DNA of 64,000 nucleotides from Enterococcus mundtii (GCF_002813755.1 NZ_CP018061.1:920001-984000); one strand, 5' to 3'. Counted from the stretch's first letter, positions 17,965 to 25,738 are shown. The notes: a model not told the origin generated them from the sequence alone. Program-made: numbers and translations.

Positions 17965-18372
17965 ATGAAAAAACGAATGAATAAAAAACTGTTAATAGGT
18001 ATAATAGTCATGCTCAGTTTGGTAATAATCGTAATTGGAGGGAAATTATACATGGATAAGAGAGAAGAAAGAAAAGCGCAAGAATTGTTAGCAGTAGAGA
18101 AACAATCAGTGCAAGTTTTGAAAAATACATTTGCGTATATTGCAGAAGTGGAAATTGAACATTTTGATAGAAATGATATGACTGGATTTTATGGAGCAAT
18201 GGTCACAATGACAAATACTAAAGGAGAGTCAGTCTATTTTGATTATGGCTTTATATCACAAACAAATAAATTAGGCGCTTATGGAATAGAAGATATAGAT
18301 ATACAAAAAGAAGGAATAACCACAAGAAAAATAAAAGTAACTTATAGTAATGGTCAGGAGGATGAAATATGA
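17965..18372 (+). CDS. Immunity-like membrane-anchored protein, unit 3
   Basis: A 135-residue paralogue of unit 2 with the same basic start, single anchor and stalk. Its C-terminal domain diverges (EIEHFDRNDMTGFYGAMVTM, SVYFDYGFISQTNKLGAYG). It has the RBS GCGAGAGGG and its own leader (TTGGTGTATTAACGAT) similar to that of unit 6. The stop overlaps the following toxin fragment by four bases, which suggests translational coupling of immunity and toxin. Confidence 0.65.
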   Translation: MKKRMNKKLLIGIIVMLSLVIIVIGGKLYMDKREERKAQELLAVEKQSVQVLKNTFAYIAEVEIEHFDRNDMTGFYGAMVTMTNTKGESVYFDYGFISQTNKLGAYGIEDIDIQKEGITTRKIKVTYSNGQEDEI

Positions 18373-18623
18373 CATTTACAGATGAGCAGTATCAGTGGCT
18401 TAGCGATAGAGTATATTGGTTAGACCCTAAGCACTTAAAACATAATACAAGTTTTAGAGAAGGTTCTATAAAATTTATTTGCGGGAAAAAATTCAAAATA
18501 CTAAAACTCAAAGAAAACTCTAAAACAGATGGCACCTAAGCTATGGCAGTCGCTCCGTTGGATGAAAAAGGGAACGTTGATACTTCCCAAGTAGTGATTT
18601 CTTATGCAGGAACAAATATATAG
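18369..18623 (+). pseudogene. Truncated lipase-toxin head, unit 3, with internal stop
   Basis: It starts MTFTDEQYQWLSDRVYWLDP, like the complete toxin head. The codon pair that reads ATG CAA in the sister copies is ACC TAA here (stop at 18537-18539). The frame then continues as the conserved AVAPLDEKGNVDTSQ block to a second stop at 18621. It is therefore a doubly inactivated fragment. Confidence 0.75.
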
Positions 18624-18642
18624 GATATTAAGGATATAGAAA

Positions 18643-19056
18643 ATGAAAAAACGAATGAATAAACAACTGTTAATAGGTATCACAGTAATAATCAGTTTGG
18701 TAATAATCGTAATTGGAGGGAAAGCATATATAGATAAGAGAGAAGAAAGAAAAGCCCAAGAATTATTAATCGCAGAAAAAGAATCGGTCCAAGCTTTGAA
18801 GAATATATTTGCGGATATTTTAGAAGTGAAGATGGAAGATGCAGGATATGACAAAGTTTCCATGACGGGGGCTCATGGCATGCGCGTTACTCTAACAAAT
18901 ACTAAAGGCCAGTCTGTTTGTTTTTCCTATAGTTTTGGAAACCATAGTCGTGAAATTGGTAGCTATGGAGTTATAGATAGAACAGTACAAGTAAAAGGAA
19001 TTACGAAAAATAAAGTAAAAGTGATTCATTCCAATGGTAAGGTGGATTATGTATGA
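18643..19056 (+). CDS. Immunity-like membrane-anchored protein, unit 4
   Basis: A 137-residue paralogue with the same anchor and stalk (DKREERKAQELLIAEKESVQ). Its C-terminal domain carries a two-residue insertion (DAGYDKVSMTGAHGMRVTL) and ends VIHSNGKVDYV. It directly follows the scar AAGGATATAGAAA of the preceding toxin fragment. The stop overlaps the next head fragment by four bases. Y-type subclass (SVCFSYSFGNHS). Confidence 0.65.
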   Translation: MKKRMNKQLLIGITVIISLVIIVIGGKAYIDKREERKAQELLIAEKESVQALKNIFADILEVKMEDAGYDKVSMTGAHGMRVTLTNTKGQSVCFSYSFGNHSREIGSYGVIDRTVQVKGITKNKVKVIHSNGKVDYV

Positions 19057-19307
19057 TAATTACAGATAAAAACTATAATCAAATAAGTGAGCAGGTATAC
19101 TGGCTAGATCCTAAACATCCTAGATATAATATTGATTTAAAGGAATGGATTATTCAAAATTTCGGTGGGGTTGAATTCAAAATGCTAAAACTCAAAGAAA
19201 ACTCGAAAACAGATGACATGCAAGCTATGGTAGTCGCTCCGTTGGATGAAAAAGGGAACGTTGATACTTCCCGAGTAGTGATTTGTTATGCAGGAACAAA
19301 TATATAA
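19053..19307 (+). pseudogene. Truncated lipase-toxin head, unit 4
   Basis: 84 codons start MIITDKNYNQISEQVYWLDP and end in the conserved LDEKGNVDTSRVVICYAGTN, with a stop at the same place as in units 1 and 3. The first ~45 residues differ from unit 1 and unit 6 while the following block is nearly identical. Confidence 0.75.
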
Positions 19308-19326
19308 GATATTAAGGATATAGAAA

Positions 19327-19734
19327 ATGAATAAACGAATGAAAAGACAAATGTTAATAGGCATCACAGTAATAATTAGTTTGGTAATAATCATAATTGG
19401 AGGGAAAGCATATATAGATAAGAGAGAAGAAAGAAAAGCACAAGAATTATTAATAGCAGAAAAAGAATCTGTCCAAGCTTTAAAAAATATATTTGCGAAT
19501 ATTTTAGAGGTGAAAATTGAGCATTCAGGGTACTTCAGCATGACAGGTTCTTATGACATGTTTGTTACTATGACAAATACCAAACAACAATCAGTGTATT
19601 TTTCATACGGTTTTGGAAAACATAGCCGTGAAATTCTTGATTACGGAATAGAGGATAGAAGTATACAAACGAAAGGAATTACGAAAAACAAAATAAAAGT
19701 GATTTATTCAAATGGTGAGGAGGATTATGTATGA
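19327..19734 (+). CDS. Immunity-like membrane-anchored protein, unit 5
   Basis: A 135-residue paralogue with anchor (about 9-28), stalk and C-terminal domain (IEHSGYFSMTGSYDMFVTM, SVYFSYGFGKHSREILDYG). It starts right after the AAGGATATAGAAA scar and shares the 4-base ATGA overlap with the next fragment. Y-type subclass. Confidence 0.65.
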   Translation: MNKRMKRQMLIGITVIISLVIIIIGGKAYIDKREERKAQELLIAEKESVQALKNIFANILEVKIEHSGYFSMTGSYDMFVTMTNTKQQSVYFSYGFGKHSREILDYGIEDRSIQTKGITKNKIKVIYSNGEEDYV

Positions 19735-20060
19735 CAATTACGGATGAAAATTATAATAGTATAAGTAATAAGGTTTATCGAATAGATCTTAACCACCCTG
19801 AATATAATTCTGATTTAAAAGAAGGATCATTTCGCAATTTCGGTGGGGCTGAATTCAAAATACTAAAACTCCGTGAAAACTCTAAAACAGATGGCATGCA
19901 AGCTATGGCAGTTGCTCCGTTGGATGAAAAAGGGAACGTTGATACTTCCCAAGTAGTGATTTCTTATGCAGGAACAAATAAATCAGATATTAAGAATATA
20001 GAAACAGATTTACGAACGATTGGTGGTTTTTTCGATAAAACAGTCGTTCTTGTGTATTGA
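19731..20060 (+). pseudogene. Truncated lipase-toxin head, unit 5 (longer)
   Basis: 109 codons follow the complete toxin as far as TIGGFFDKTV (residue ~105). The frame then diverges to VLVY and stops. The breakpoint differs from units 1, 3 and 4, so it comes from a separate recombination. The catalytic GHSLG at residue 145 of the complete protein is missing. Confidence 0.75.
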
Positions 20061-20085
20061 CAATAGTTAAAAAGAGAGATGGACG

Positions 20086-20493
20086 ATGAAAAAACGAATG
20101 AATAAACAAATGTTAATAGGTATCACAGTAATATTCAGCTTGGTAATAATCGTAATTGGAGGGAAAGTATATATGGATAAGAGAGAAGAAAGAAAAGCCC
20201 AAGAATTGTTAGCAGTGGAGAAGCAAGCGGCGCAAGTTTTAAAAAATACATTTGCAGATATTACAGAGATAAAGTTTGAACGTTCTGGTAAGAATGACAT
20301 GACAGGAACATATGGGATGTTTGTGACAATGAAAAATAAAGAAAAAAAGCAAGTGTCATTTTCTTTTACTTTCTCAAAAAAACATAATGAAATTTACTCA
20401 TATATTATTAATGATAGAAATATTCAAAAAAAAGGAATTACGAAAAATCCAATTTATGTGATATTTTCAAATAATATGGAGGATAAAATATGA
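20086..20493 (+). CDS. Immunity-like membrane-anchored protein, unit 6 (cognate to complete toxin)
   Basis: The 135-residue protein directly precedes the only complete toxin and overlaps it by four bases, so it is the likely cognate immunity protein. It has the basic start MKKRMNKQ, a membrane anchor (about 9-28), a stalk, and an F-type C-terminal domain (FERSGKNDMTGTYGMFVTM, SFSFTFSKKHNEIYSYI, FSNNMEDKI). It is most similar to frameshifted unit 1. The RBS AGAGAGATGGACG precedes the ATG. Confidence 0.68.
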   Translation: MKKRMNKQMLIGITVIFSLVIIVIGGKVYMDKREERKAQELLAVEKQAAQVLKNTFADITEIKFERSGKNDMTGTYGMFVTMKNKEKKQVSFSFTFSKKHNEIYSYIINDRNIQKKGITKNPIYVIFSNNMEDKI

Positions 20494-21737
20494 AATTTAC
20501 TGACGAGCAGTACAATAAATTTAGCGAAAAAGTTTATTGGTTGGATCCAAACAATAAACAGTATAATCCCGATATGAGAGAAAACGCTATGATTACTGAC
20601 GGAAAGAATGAATTCAAAATACTAAAACTCCGTGAAAACTCGAAAACAGATGGCATGCAAGCTATGGCAGTCGCTCCGCTGGATGAAAAAGGGAATGTTG
20701 ATACTTCCCAAGTAGTGATTTCTTATGCAGGAACAAATACATCAGATTTTAAGGATATAGAAACAGATATACGAACGATCGGTGGTTTTTTTGATAAAAC
20801 AGTTAGTCCGGGTTTTTCTATGACACCTAGTCAAGCACGTGTTTCAGGGCAATTGACGTCAGCAACTGAGTTTGCGAAAGAGGTAAAGAATGAGTATAAA
20901 GATGCCGAAATTTCTACAACTGGACATTCATTAGGACAGTATCTAGCCTTGTATATCGCAGCTGAAAACCAATGGAAAAATGTTGGGTTCAATGGGCCAG
21001 ATCCTTACGAACTATTATCTCCAGAAGCAAAAAAATGGATAAAGGAAAATCCGGGGATGTTGACGAATTATCGTAATCGTGGGGATGAATTGCTTGGCAA
21101 TCTCATGGGAGATGGAACAGGCGCAGAAATAAAAATAAGCATGGAAATGGGGTTAATGAATCCGTTTGATTATCATGGTTTAGATATTTGGAGGTTTGAT
21201 AAATACGGAAATCTGATCATTCCAGAGAACGACTATAATACGAAAGCAAGTATACAACAGGAAAAACATAAAGCAATGAGTGATTTCTCAAGTGATTTGG
21301 GTACGTTGAAAAAATGGCGTGAGAAGTTTACTGCGAGTGGAGGACATTTGTCAGCGAATGAGCGAATTTATTTGAATCATAGTCAAACAAAGGTAGTTGT
21401 AGAAACAATGGGACGAAAGACTAAAAGTGCAATGGAAGAAGTCATTCGAATCAATCAGAGTAGTATTGAACGAATCGAAATGAATTGGGCAGAAGAAGTA
21501 CGAAGAGCGGAACATGCTGCCCCTTCTTTGACTGCTTGGGAAGTAAAAGAAACATTGGCATCTGTTGGCGTGACATGGGAAACACACGTAATGACGCCAA
21601 AGGAAAAATGTCAACAACGAATCCAAAAAGCCAGACGAAAAGGCGAACGCTATGACGAATTGGCGAAAGAAATCAAAAATAAAATCGATGATTTAGTCGC
21701 ACGAGATCAAGAATTAGCCAATCAACTAAAGGGATGA
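20490..21737 (+). CDS. Putative type VII-secreted lipase toxin (TslA-like, reverse domain order)
   Basis: The 415-residue protein has an N-terminal alpha/beta-hydrolase lipase domain (about 50-245). The nucleophile elbow is GHSLG with Ser147, and the other likely triad members are Asp199 (NRGDELLG) and His229 (DYHGLDIW). Residues 250-415 are strongly helical and charged, with a Trp-rich centre (MNWAEEVRRAEHAAPSLTAW). There is no Sec signal. A lipase head with a helical LXG-like tail at the C-terminus is the architecture of TslA of Staphylococcus aureus, which acts on membrane lipids after type VII export. Two small helical proteins follow, as such substrates require. The role is inferred from architecture and context; the T7SS core is not in the window. 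Confidence 0.7.
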   Translation: MKFTDEQYNKFSEKVYWLDPNNKQYNPDMRENAMITDGKNEFKILKLRENSKTDGMQAMAVAPLDEKGNVDTSQVVISYAGTNTSDFKDIETDIRTIGGFFDKTVSPGFSMTPSQARVSGQLTSATEFAKEVKNEYKDAEISTTGHSLGQYLALYIAAENQWKNVGFNGPDPYELLSPEAKKWIKENPGMLTNYRNRGDELLGNLMGDGTGAEIKISMEMGLMNPFDYHGLDIWRFDKYGNLIIPENDYNTKASIQQEKHKAMSDFSSDLGTLKKWREKFTASGGHLSANERIYLNHSQTKVVVETMGRKTKSAMEEVIRINQSSIERIEMNWAEEVRRAEHAAPSLTAWEVKETLASVGVTWETHVMTPKEKCQQRIQKARRKGERYDELAKEIKNKIDDLVARDQELANQLKG

Positions 21738-21746
21738 GGGAAGAAA

Positions 21747-22052
21747 ATGACGATTGAAGAGTTGCAAGCAGACTATCAGAGAAAACGAATCAAACTAGAA
21801 GAAGAGGAAGACTTGTTGCGTTATTTCAACCGAAAAGGAGAAGAATTAGTTGAACAATCTGAACAACTGTTAAGGCGAAGTCTAAATGGGTTAGCCCTTG
21901 ATAACGAACCATTGATGAGAGCAAGGAAACAATATCAAATTGCAGAAGAGAAATATAAGACAGCATTAAATTCAGAACGACGTCAGTTACATCAACGATT
22001 CGATGATTTAGAACGAGAGTATCAAGCGGCTTATCGAAAGTTAAGTCAGTGA
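21747..22052 (+). CDS. Small coiled-coil protein, probable toxin export partner 1
   Basis: The 101-residue, entirely helical, highly charged protein (MTIEELQADYQRKRIKLEEE, then heptad-like repeats to AYRKLSQ) has no signal or membrane segment. It starts nine bases after the toxin with the RBS GAGGGAAGAA. LXG-type substrates of type VII systems are exported with two small helical WXG100-like partners that bind the helical targeting domain. Position and size fit this role. No WXG motif is visible. Confidence 0.6.
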   Translation: MTIEELQADYQRKRIKLEEEEDLLRYFNRKGEELVEQSEQLLRRSLNGLALDNEPLMRARKQYQIAEEKYKTALNSERRQLHQRFDDLEREYQAAYRKLSQ

Positions 22053-22304
22053 TAAAAGAGCAATCATTACATAAAAACATACCAACATGTCGTTGAATCG
22101 GAACAATCGCACGTATCTTCTGATTGAGGGGAAATCATACCTTTTTACGAGTACAATAAACAGCTAAAAGTTAATTCTGCTTTACTCAATGAAAGTGGAG
22201 TTTTGAAATTCGAATTTTCTATATTTGGCAATTTTCTCATATAGATTAGTCTATAAAAATGTATCAATCAGAAGAGGAATTTAAGAATGATTGAGGAGCG
22301 CTTT
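22053..22304. other. Intergenic region without recognised gene
   Basis: AT-rich spacer between the two small helical proteins. No supported ORF or terminator was seen. The conserved leader element follows from 22305. Confidence 0.45.
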
Positions 22305-22447
22305 CGTTGGTTATAGCGAAAAATCTCTCAAAAATAAGAGGTAGATAAGGAGGAAACTAGTTTGTCAAAATATATAATCTCTATAAATTAGATGCTAGGT
22401 AACTTTATCTTGAGGAACTAATTATAGAGTTTTGGCAACGGGAAGTT
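22305..22447 (+). promoter_or_regulatory. Conserved structured leader, copy A (shared with mvaE)
   Basis: Conserved blocks shared with the mvaE leader are CGTTGGTTATAGCG (22305-22318), ATAAGGAGG (22345-22353), GTTTGTCAAAA (22360-22370), CTCTATAAAT (22379-22388), TTATAGAG (22422-22429) and TTTGGCAACGGG (22431-22442). The third and last blocks pair as an outer stem and the two middle ones as an inner stem. AAGGAGG is eight bases before a TTG that would open a nine-codon ORF. Confidence 0.6.
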
Positions 22448-22711
22448 ATGGATGAATTAGAAGATTTGTTAAATGAATTAAGAAAAACTTTAGAGCGATG
22501 GAATGTTCAAACTGTGGGAATTGCTATGCAGGGAAAATTAGCGGCAGAAAAGAAAACGACGGATAAAACCCATAAGGATGCGGTAAAGGAAGCGGAAAAT
22601 TCATTTTCTAGTAGTCGTGATCAGTTAGAAAATTCTTTAAAAGGAGGATTTGCCAAAAAGGTAATAGAAGTATTCGATGAACAAGAAAAAGAATTGAAAG
22701 TGTTTGAATAA
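22448..22711 (+). CDS. Small helical protein, probable toxin export partner 2
   Basis: An 87-residue helical protein without a signal (MDELEDLLNELRKTLERWNV, then AEKKTTDKTHKDAVKEAENS). It resembles the small WXG100-like or DUF3130-type partners of type VII LXG substrates in length and helix pattern, although the assignment is by eye. It is separated from the toxin genes by a 395-base spacer that contains the conserved leader. The RBS is CGGGAAG, five bases before the ATG and directly after the leader hairpin. Confidence 0.55.
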   Translation: MDELEDLLNELRKTLERWNVQTVGIAMQGKLAAEKKTTDKTHKDAVKEAENSFSSSRDQLENSLKGGFAKKVIEVFDEQEKELKVFE

Positions 22712-22831
22712 GTCAGTGTTATCATGAGAATAATAAGTGTTAGTTTGGCGGGCTGTTCACTCTGTGTTTATTTTTATAATTGGTTTATCCGAACTGCAAG
22801 CTACCTTGTCCAACAAGTGAAGTTAAAATGT

Positions 22832-22876
22832 AAAAAAGAACTTGAGAAAAACGATTTGTTTTCCCAAGTTCTTTTT
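22832..22876. terminator. Bidirectional terminator at end of toxin island
   Basis: The stem AAAGAACTTG / CAAGTTCTTT extends through AGAAAA / TTTTCC and is flanked by A and T runs. It serves the island on one side and the mhqD gene on the other. Confidence 0.82.
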
Positions 22877-22919
22877 CGATGTTGGATGATGGATTTCGTT
22901 TCAAAAAACACGCTATGCA

Positions 22920-23522
22920 TTAGTCTAAAGTATCAAGCCATTGCTTGGCATGGGTCAACTCATCCATTGTCAATTGATGTCCTTGATTGGTGACTTGTGT
23001 TGTTACTTTGGCGCCTCGTAAATCAAATGCGCGAACTAATTGGCTAAATGAAGTATTAGAAACGATTGGATCTCCTTCGCCAAAAGATAACCAGACAGAA
23101 GTGTCAGGAAGTTCTGATTTTTCTTGGTACTCATTTAAGGACATCGGGTGAAAAAATAGTCCTTTTTTTAGTTCTGTCTGTTGATCCAACATGATATGAG
23201 CGGCAATATTTGCCCCATTTGAAAATCCGACAACGATCCAATCAGTTAATGGGATATCCTGTGAGCGACTGATATCCTTGATTTCATTATACAGATTTGT
23301 GGATTCTTCAGCTAAACTTTCATAATCGAATTGGTTCAAGCCATTTCTTTTGAAAAAACGATTCAAGCCTTGTTCATTGATATTCCCTCTAAAGGATAAA
23401 AGCGTACTTTCAGGTGCAAGAAACTCTGCAATTTCCAAAAGTGAGTGCTCATCGCCACCAGTTCCATGAAGTAAAATCAATTTTTTTTGTGTTGCTTTTC
23501 CTTGTCTATAAAGATACTTCAA
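22920..23522 (-). CDS. mhqD: MhqD-like carboxylesterase (alpha/beta hydrolase)
   Basis: The 200-residue phospholipase/carboxylesterase-type hydrolase has LILLHGTGGDE near the start, the nucleophile motif GFSNGA (about residue 100), Asp in FGEGDPIV and His in NQGHQL. It is encoded directly downstream of the ring-cleaving dioxygenase, as in the B. subtilis mhqNOP/mhqED regulon for quinone and thiol stress. The TTG at 23522 has AGGAG seven bases upstream; the GTG at 23531 lies too close to it. Confidence 0.8.
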   Translation of the reverse strand: MKYLYRQGKATQKKLILLHGTGGDEHSLLEIAEFLAPESTLLSFRGNINEQGLNRFFKRNGLNQFDYESLAEESTNLYNEIKDISRSQDIPLTDWIVVGFSNGANIAAHIMLDQQTELKKGLFFHPMSLNEYQEKSELPDTSVWLSFGEGDPIVSNTSFSQLVRAFDLRGAKVTTQVTNQGHQLTMDELTHAKQWLDTLD

Positions 23523-23542
23523 ATGACTCACTCCTGTCGTCG

Positions 23543-24520
23543 TTAATCTACCCGTTTTTGGTTCGCATCGCGAGTGTCAAATGGTCGAACATACGCTTCG
23601 ATTTCTTTTCTTTTTCCTTCCAATAATGGAGGCAAAGCCAGGATCTCTCCAGCTGTTTCAGCGGGTTCATCTCCAAAGAATCCAGGACCATCAGTGGCTA
23701 ATTCAAATAAGACATGAGTAGAAGCTAAGAAGTACTCAGATTCAAAGTAAAAGCGATCAACAAATCCAGAGCTAGGCAGGGACGTTTGGTTGATTTTGTT
23801 GATCCAAAACTGTAGTGCTTCATGATCAGCTACACGTAAAGCAAGATGATGAACATTCCCGTAACCTTCGATGGCTTTGGGTAGATCGGCACGATGTTCC
23901 ACGATGATACTAGCGCCGTTTCCACCAGCACCGACTTCAAATAAATAAAAATCATCCACTTGTTCGATTTCTTTGAAACCGAGTAAGGCCAGCAATACTG
24001 TTCGGATCGGCTCAAGATCACTCACACGTACGATGACCGGACCAAGTCCAGTGATTGCCATGTCTGTAGGGATACTACTGTTTTTCCATGGAATACCCGC
24101 AGGAACGCCGCTATTTTTTTCATCCGAAATCAATTGATACGCTTGTTCATCGAAATCTTCAAATTCAAGATATTTCTTACCAAAACGTTCTTTGATCTCA
24201 GAATGAGTGATTTGGTATTTTTCAAAGCGAGCCAACCAATAGTCTAATGCTGTATCGGAAGGAACACGAAAAGAGGTGCGAGCGATCGTATCCGTTCCTT
24301 TCGTTCCTTTTGGCTGATTAGGAAAATCAAAAAAAGTCATATCTGTACCGGCAGAGCCATGTTCGTCGGTGAAATATAAGTGGTAAGTTTCAATATCATC
24401 TTGATTCACTGTCTTTTTGATCAAACGCATGCCTAAAATGTCTGTAAAGAAGCGATAGATTTTTGCTGCGCTAGATGTCATTGCTGTCACATGGTGGACG
24501 CCTCTGATTGTTGTATCCAT
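23543..24520 (-). CDS. mhqO: Ring-cleaving dioxygenase (MhqO-like, glyoxalase fold)
   Basis: The 325-residue protein consists of two glyoxalase/VOC modules (about 1-150 and 155-310) with conserved GVHHVTAMT at the N-terminus and GNVHHLALRV in the second module; the His residues and following Glu bind the metal. MhqO-type enzymes are extradiol dioxygenases linked to detoxification of hydroquinones. The promoter and a dyad operator upstream are listed separately. It is co-transcribed with the hydrolase 20 bases downstream. Confidence 0.85.
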   Translation of the reverse strand: MDTTIRGVHHVTAMTSSAAKIYRFFTDILGMRLIKKTVNQDDIETYHLYFTDEHGSAGTDMTFFDFPNQPKGTKGTDTIARTSFRVPSDTALDYWLARFEKYQITHSEIKERFGKKYLEFEDFDEQAYQLISDEKNSGVPAGIPWKNSSIPTDMAITGLGPVIVRVSDLEPIRTVLLALLGFKEIEQVDDFYLFEVGAGGNGASIIVEHRADLPKAIEGYGNVHHLALRVADHEALQFWINKINQTSLPSSGFVDRFYFESEYFLASTHVLFELATDGPGFFGDEPAETAGEILALPPLLEGKRKEIEAYVRPFDTRDANQKRVD

Positions 24521-24541
24521 AATTTATCCTCTTTTCTTTTA

Positions 24542-24603
24542 ACTTACAAAAAGTAAGTAAATGTTGTTAAAGTTAGTATAGGGCGTCACCAAAAATTTTG
24601 CAA
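24542..24603 (-). promoter_or_regulatory. mhqO promoter with ACTTAC-N5-GTAAGT operator
   Basis: Read on the minus strand, -35 TTGCAA and -10 TATACT are 17 bases apart (24575-24603). Sixteen bases after the -10 box lies the inverted repeat ACTTAC-TTTTT-GTAAGT (24542-24558). The same dyad occurs at the equivalent place before tuf (54480-54496). It is a plausible site for a redox-sensing repressor of the HxlR or MarR type. Confidence 0.65.
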
Positions 24604-24698
24604 TAAATATGTCTTGCTAGTTGAAAGAGAGGTTGCTTCTGGAATATTGTTCGCTCGATTTAATGAGAGGAAGAGGTGTAGTCAGCTAAGACGATATA

Positions 24699-24740
24699 AA
24701 AAAGCAACGCTCACGATAGTAAGATCGTAGACGTTGCTTA
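24699..24740 (-). terminator. Terminator of the GntR-type gene
   Basis: The stem TAAGCAACG / CGTTGCTTT on the minus strand is followed by a run of T residues, 31 bases after the GntR stop codon. Confidence 0.8.
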
Positions 24741-24771
24741 GATGGAATGACGATAGGAAAAGTCAGAATGC

Positions 24772-25494
24772 TTATTGATTTCCACGGACATCCAACAGTG
24801 AATAGTTACGGACATCAAAGCGATTGCGGCTTGAGGAATACTCGATGGGTTGACCATCTTTTAGATAGACTACTTGCTGGACTTCAAGAACTGGATCGGT
24901 CTCTGCACAATTCAAATATTGTTGATCAAATGCAGAGCTTTTATCTGCTGAGATCGCGCGATAGGCTCCGGCAAAATGGACATTGAGTTCTTTGTGCAAA
25001 TAATCATAGATCGATGATAGGAGATGCTCTTTCTTTAAACCTGGAACAAGTTGAACTGGCATAAAAGTATGTTCTAGAATATACGGTTCATCATCTAAGA
25101 TACGTAGGCGATGAATATTATACACAGGCTGTTCCGCATCGATCATCAAGCGTTCTTGAATAAAAGCATTAGGAAACTCAACATCGAATTGAATGATCTG
25201 ACTTGTCAGCGAGCGTTGTCGGCGTTTCATTTGTAAACTTAATCCTTCGTATTCATTAGCTGGAGAAGTATCTTTGTTTAAATAAGGATGGCTTAAAATC
25301 TTAGTTCCAGACCCTCTTTGAGAATAAACGAGTCCTTCCATGGCTAAGATGTTGATGGCTTTTTTGATCGTCATTCGACTAGCGTTGAATTCTTCGACTA
25401 GATCCACCTGATTTGGTAAAAAACTATTTGGTGGATATTTTTTTGAACGAATTCGATCTCTTAGGACATTTGCGATTTCTTCATATTTTGGCAC
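24772..25494 (-). CDS. GntR-family regulator (HutC/YvoA type with UTRA domain)
   Basis: The 240-residue protein has an N-terminal winged helix (about 1-70: YEEIANVLRDRIRSKKYPPN, SRMTIKKAINILAMEGLVYS) and a C-terminal UTRA ligand-binding domain (about 95-235: YNIHRLRILDDEPYILEHTF). The GTG at 25494 has GAGGTG upstream; the longer frame from 25554 has no RBS. It lies downstream of the PTS permease, in the same orientation, so it probably senses a phosphorylated sugar and represses the permease/beta-glucosidase pair. Confidence 0.85.
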   Translation of the reverse strand: MPKYEEIANVLRDRIRSKKYPPNSFLPNQVDLVEEFNASRMTIKKAINILAMEGLVYSQRGSGTKILSHPYLNKDTSPANEYEGLSLQMKRRQRSLTSQIIQFDVEFPNAFIQERLMIDAEQPVYNIHRLRILDDEPYILEHTFMPVQLVPGLKKEHLLSSIYDYLHKELNVHFAGAYRAISADKSSAFDQQYLNCAETDPVLEVQQVVYLKDGQPIEYSSSRNRFDVRNYSLLDVRGNQ

Positions 25495-25686
25495 GTTTTT
25501 CACCTCACTTTGAGTATAACGAAAGATCATAGCGCCGACAACCAATAAAAGCATGAGAAGCGCGGATAGCTTTATCAGAGAATTTACTTTTTAATTTTGG
25601 TACGGGAAATAGCTGACTGATGTTTTATAGAGGACAGTTGCTCATTGCGATCAATAAAATACCAATTTATGTATGTTTCAAAACTT

Positions 25687-25738
25687 AAAGAAGCACCCAT
25701 GAAAATGCAACGAGCAAATTTTCGTGGATGCTTCTTTG
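25687..25738. terminator. Terminator downstream of the PTS EIIC gene
   Basis: The stem AAAGAAGCA..CATGAAAAT / ATTTTCGTG..TGCTTCTTT lies between the EIIC stop and the GntR start, so the two genes are probably separate transcripts. Confidence 0.72.

Noticed and set aside
16825..20493. Interpretation of the tandem repeats as CRISPR or non-coding repeats
   Set aside because: Repeat units are ~400-1000 bp protein-coding paralogues with RBS and 4-base overlaps, not short repeats with spacers. No CRISPR array was seen anywhere in the window.
22724..22993. An 89-codon plus-strand frame after the toxin island
   Set aside because: It crosses the terminator hairpin and the 3' end of the hydrolase gene; no RBS and no recognisable protein.
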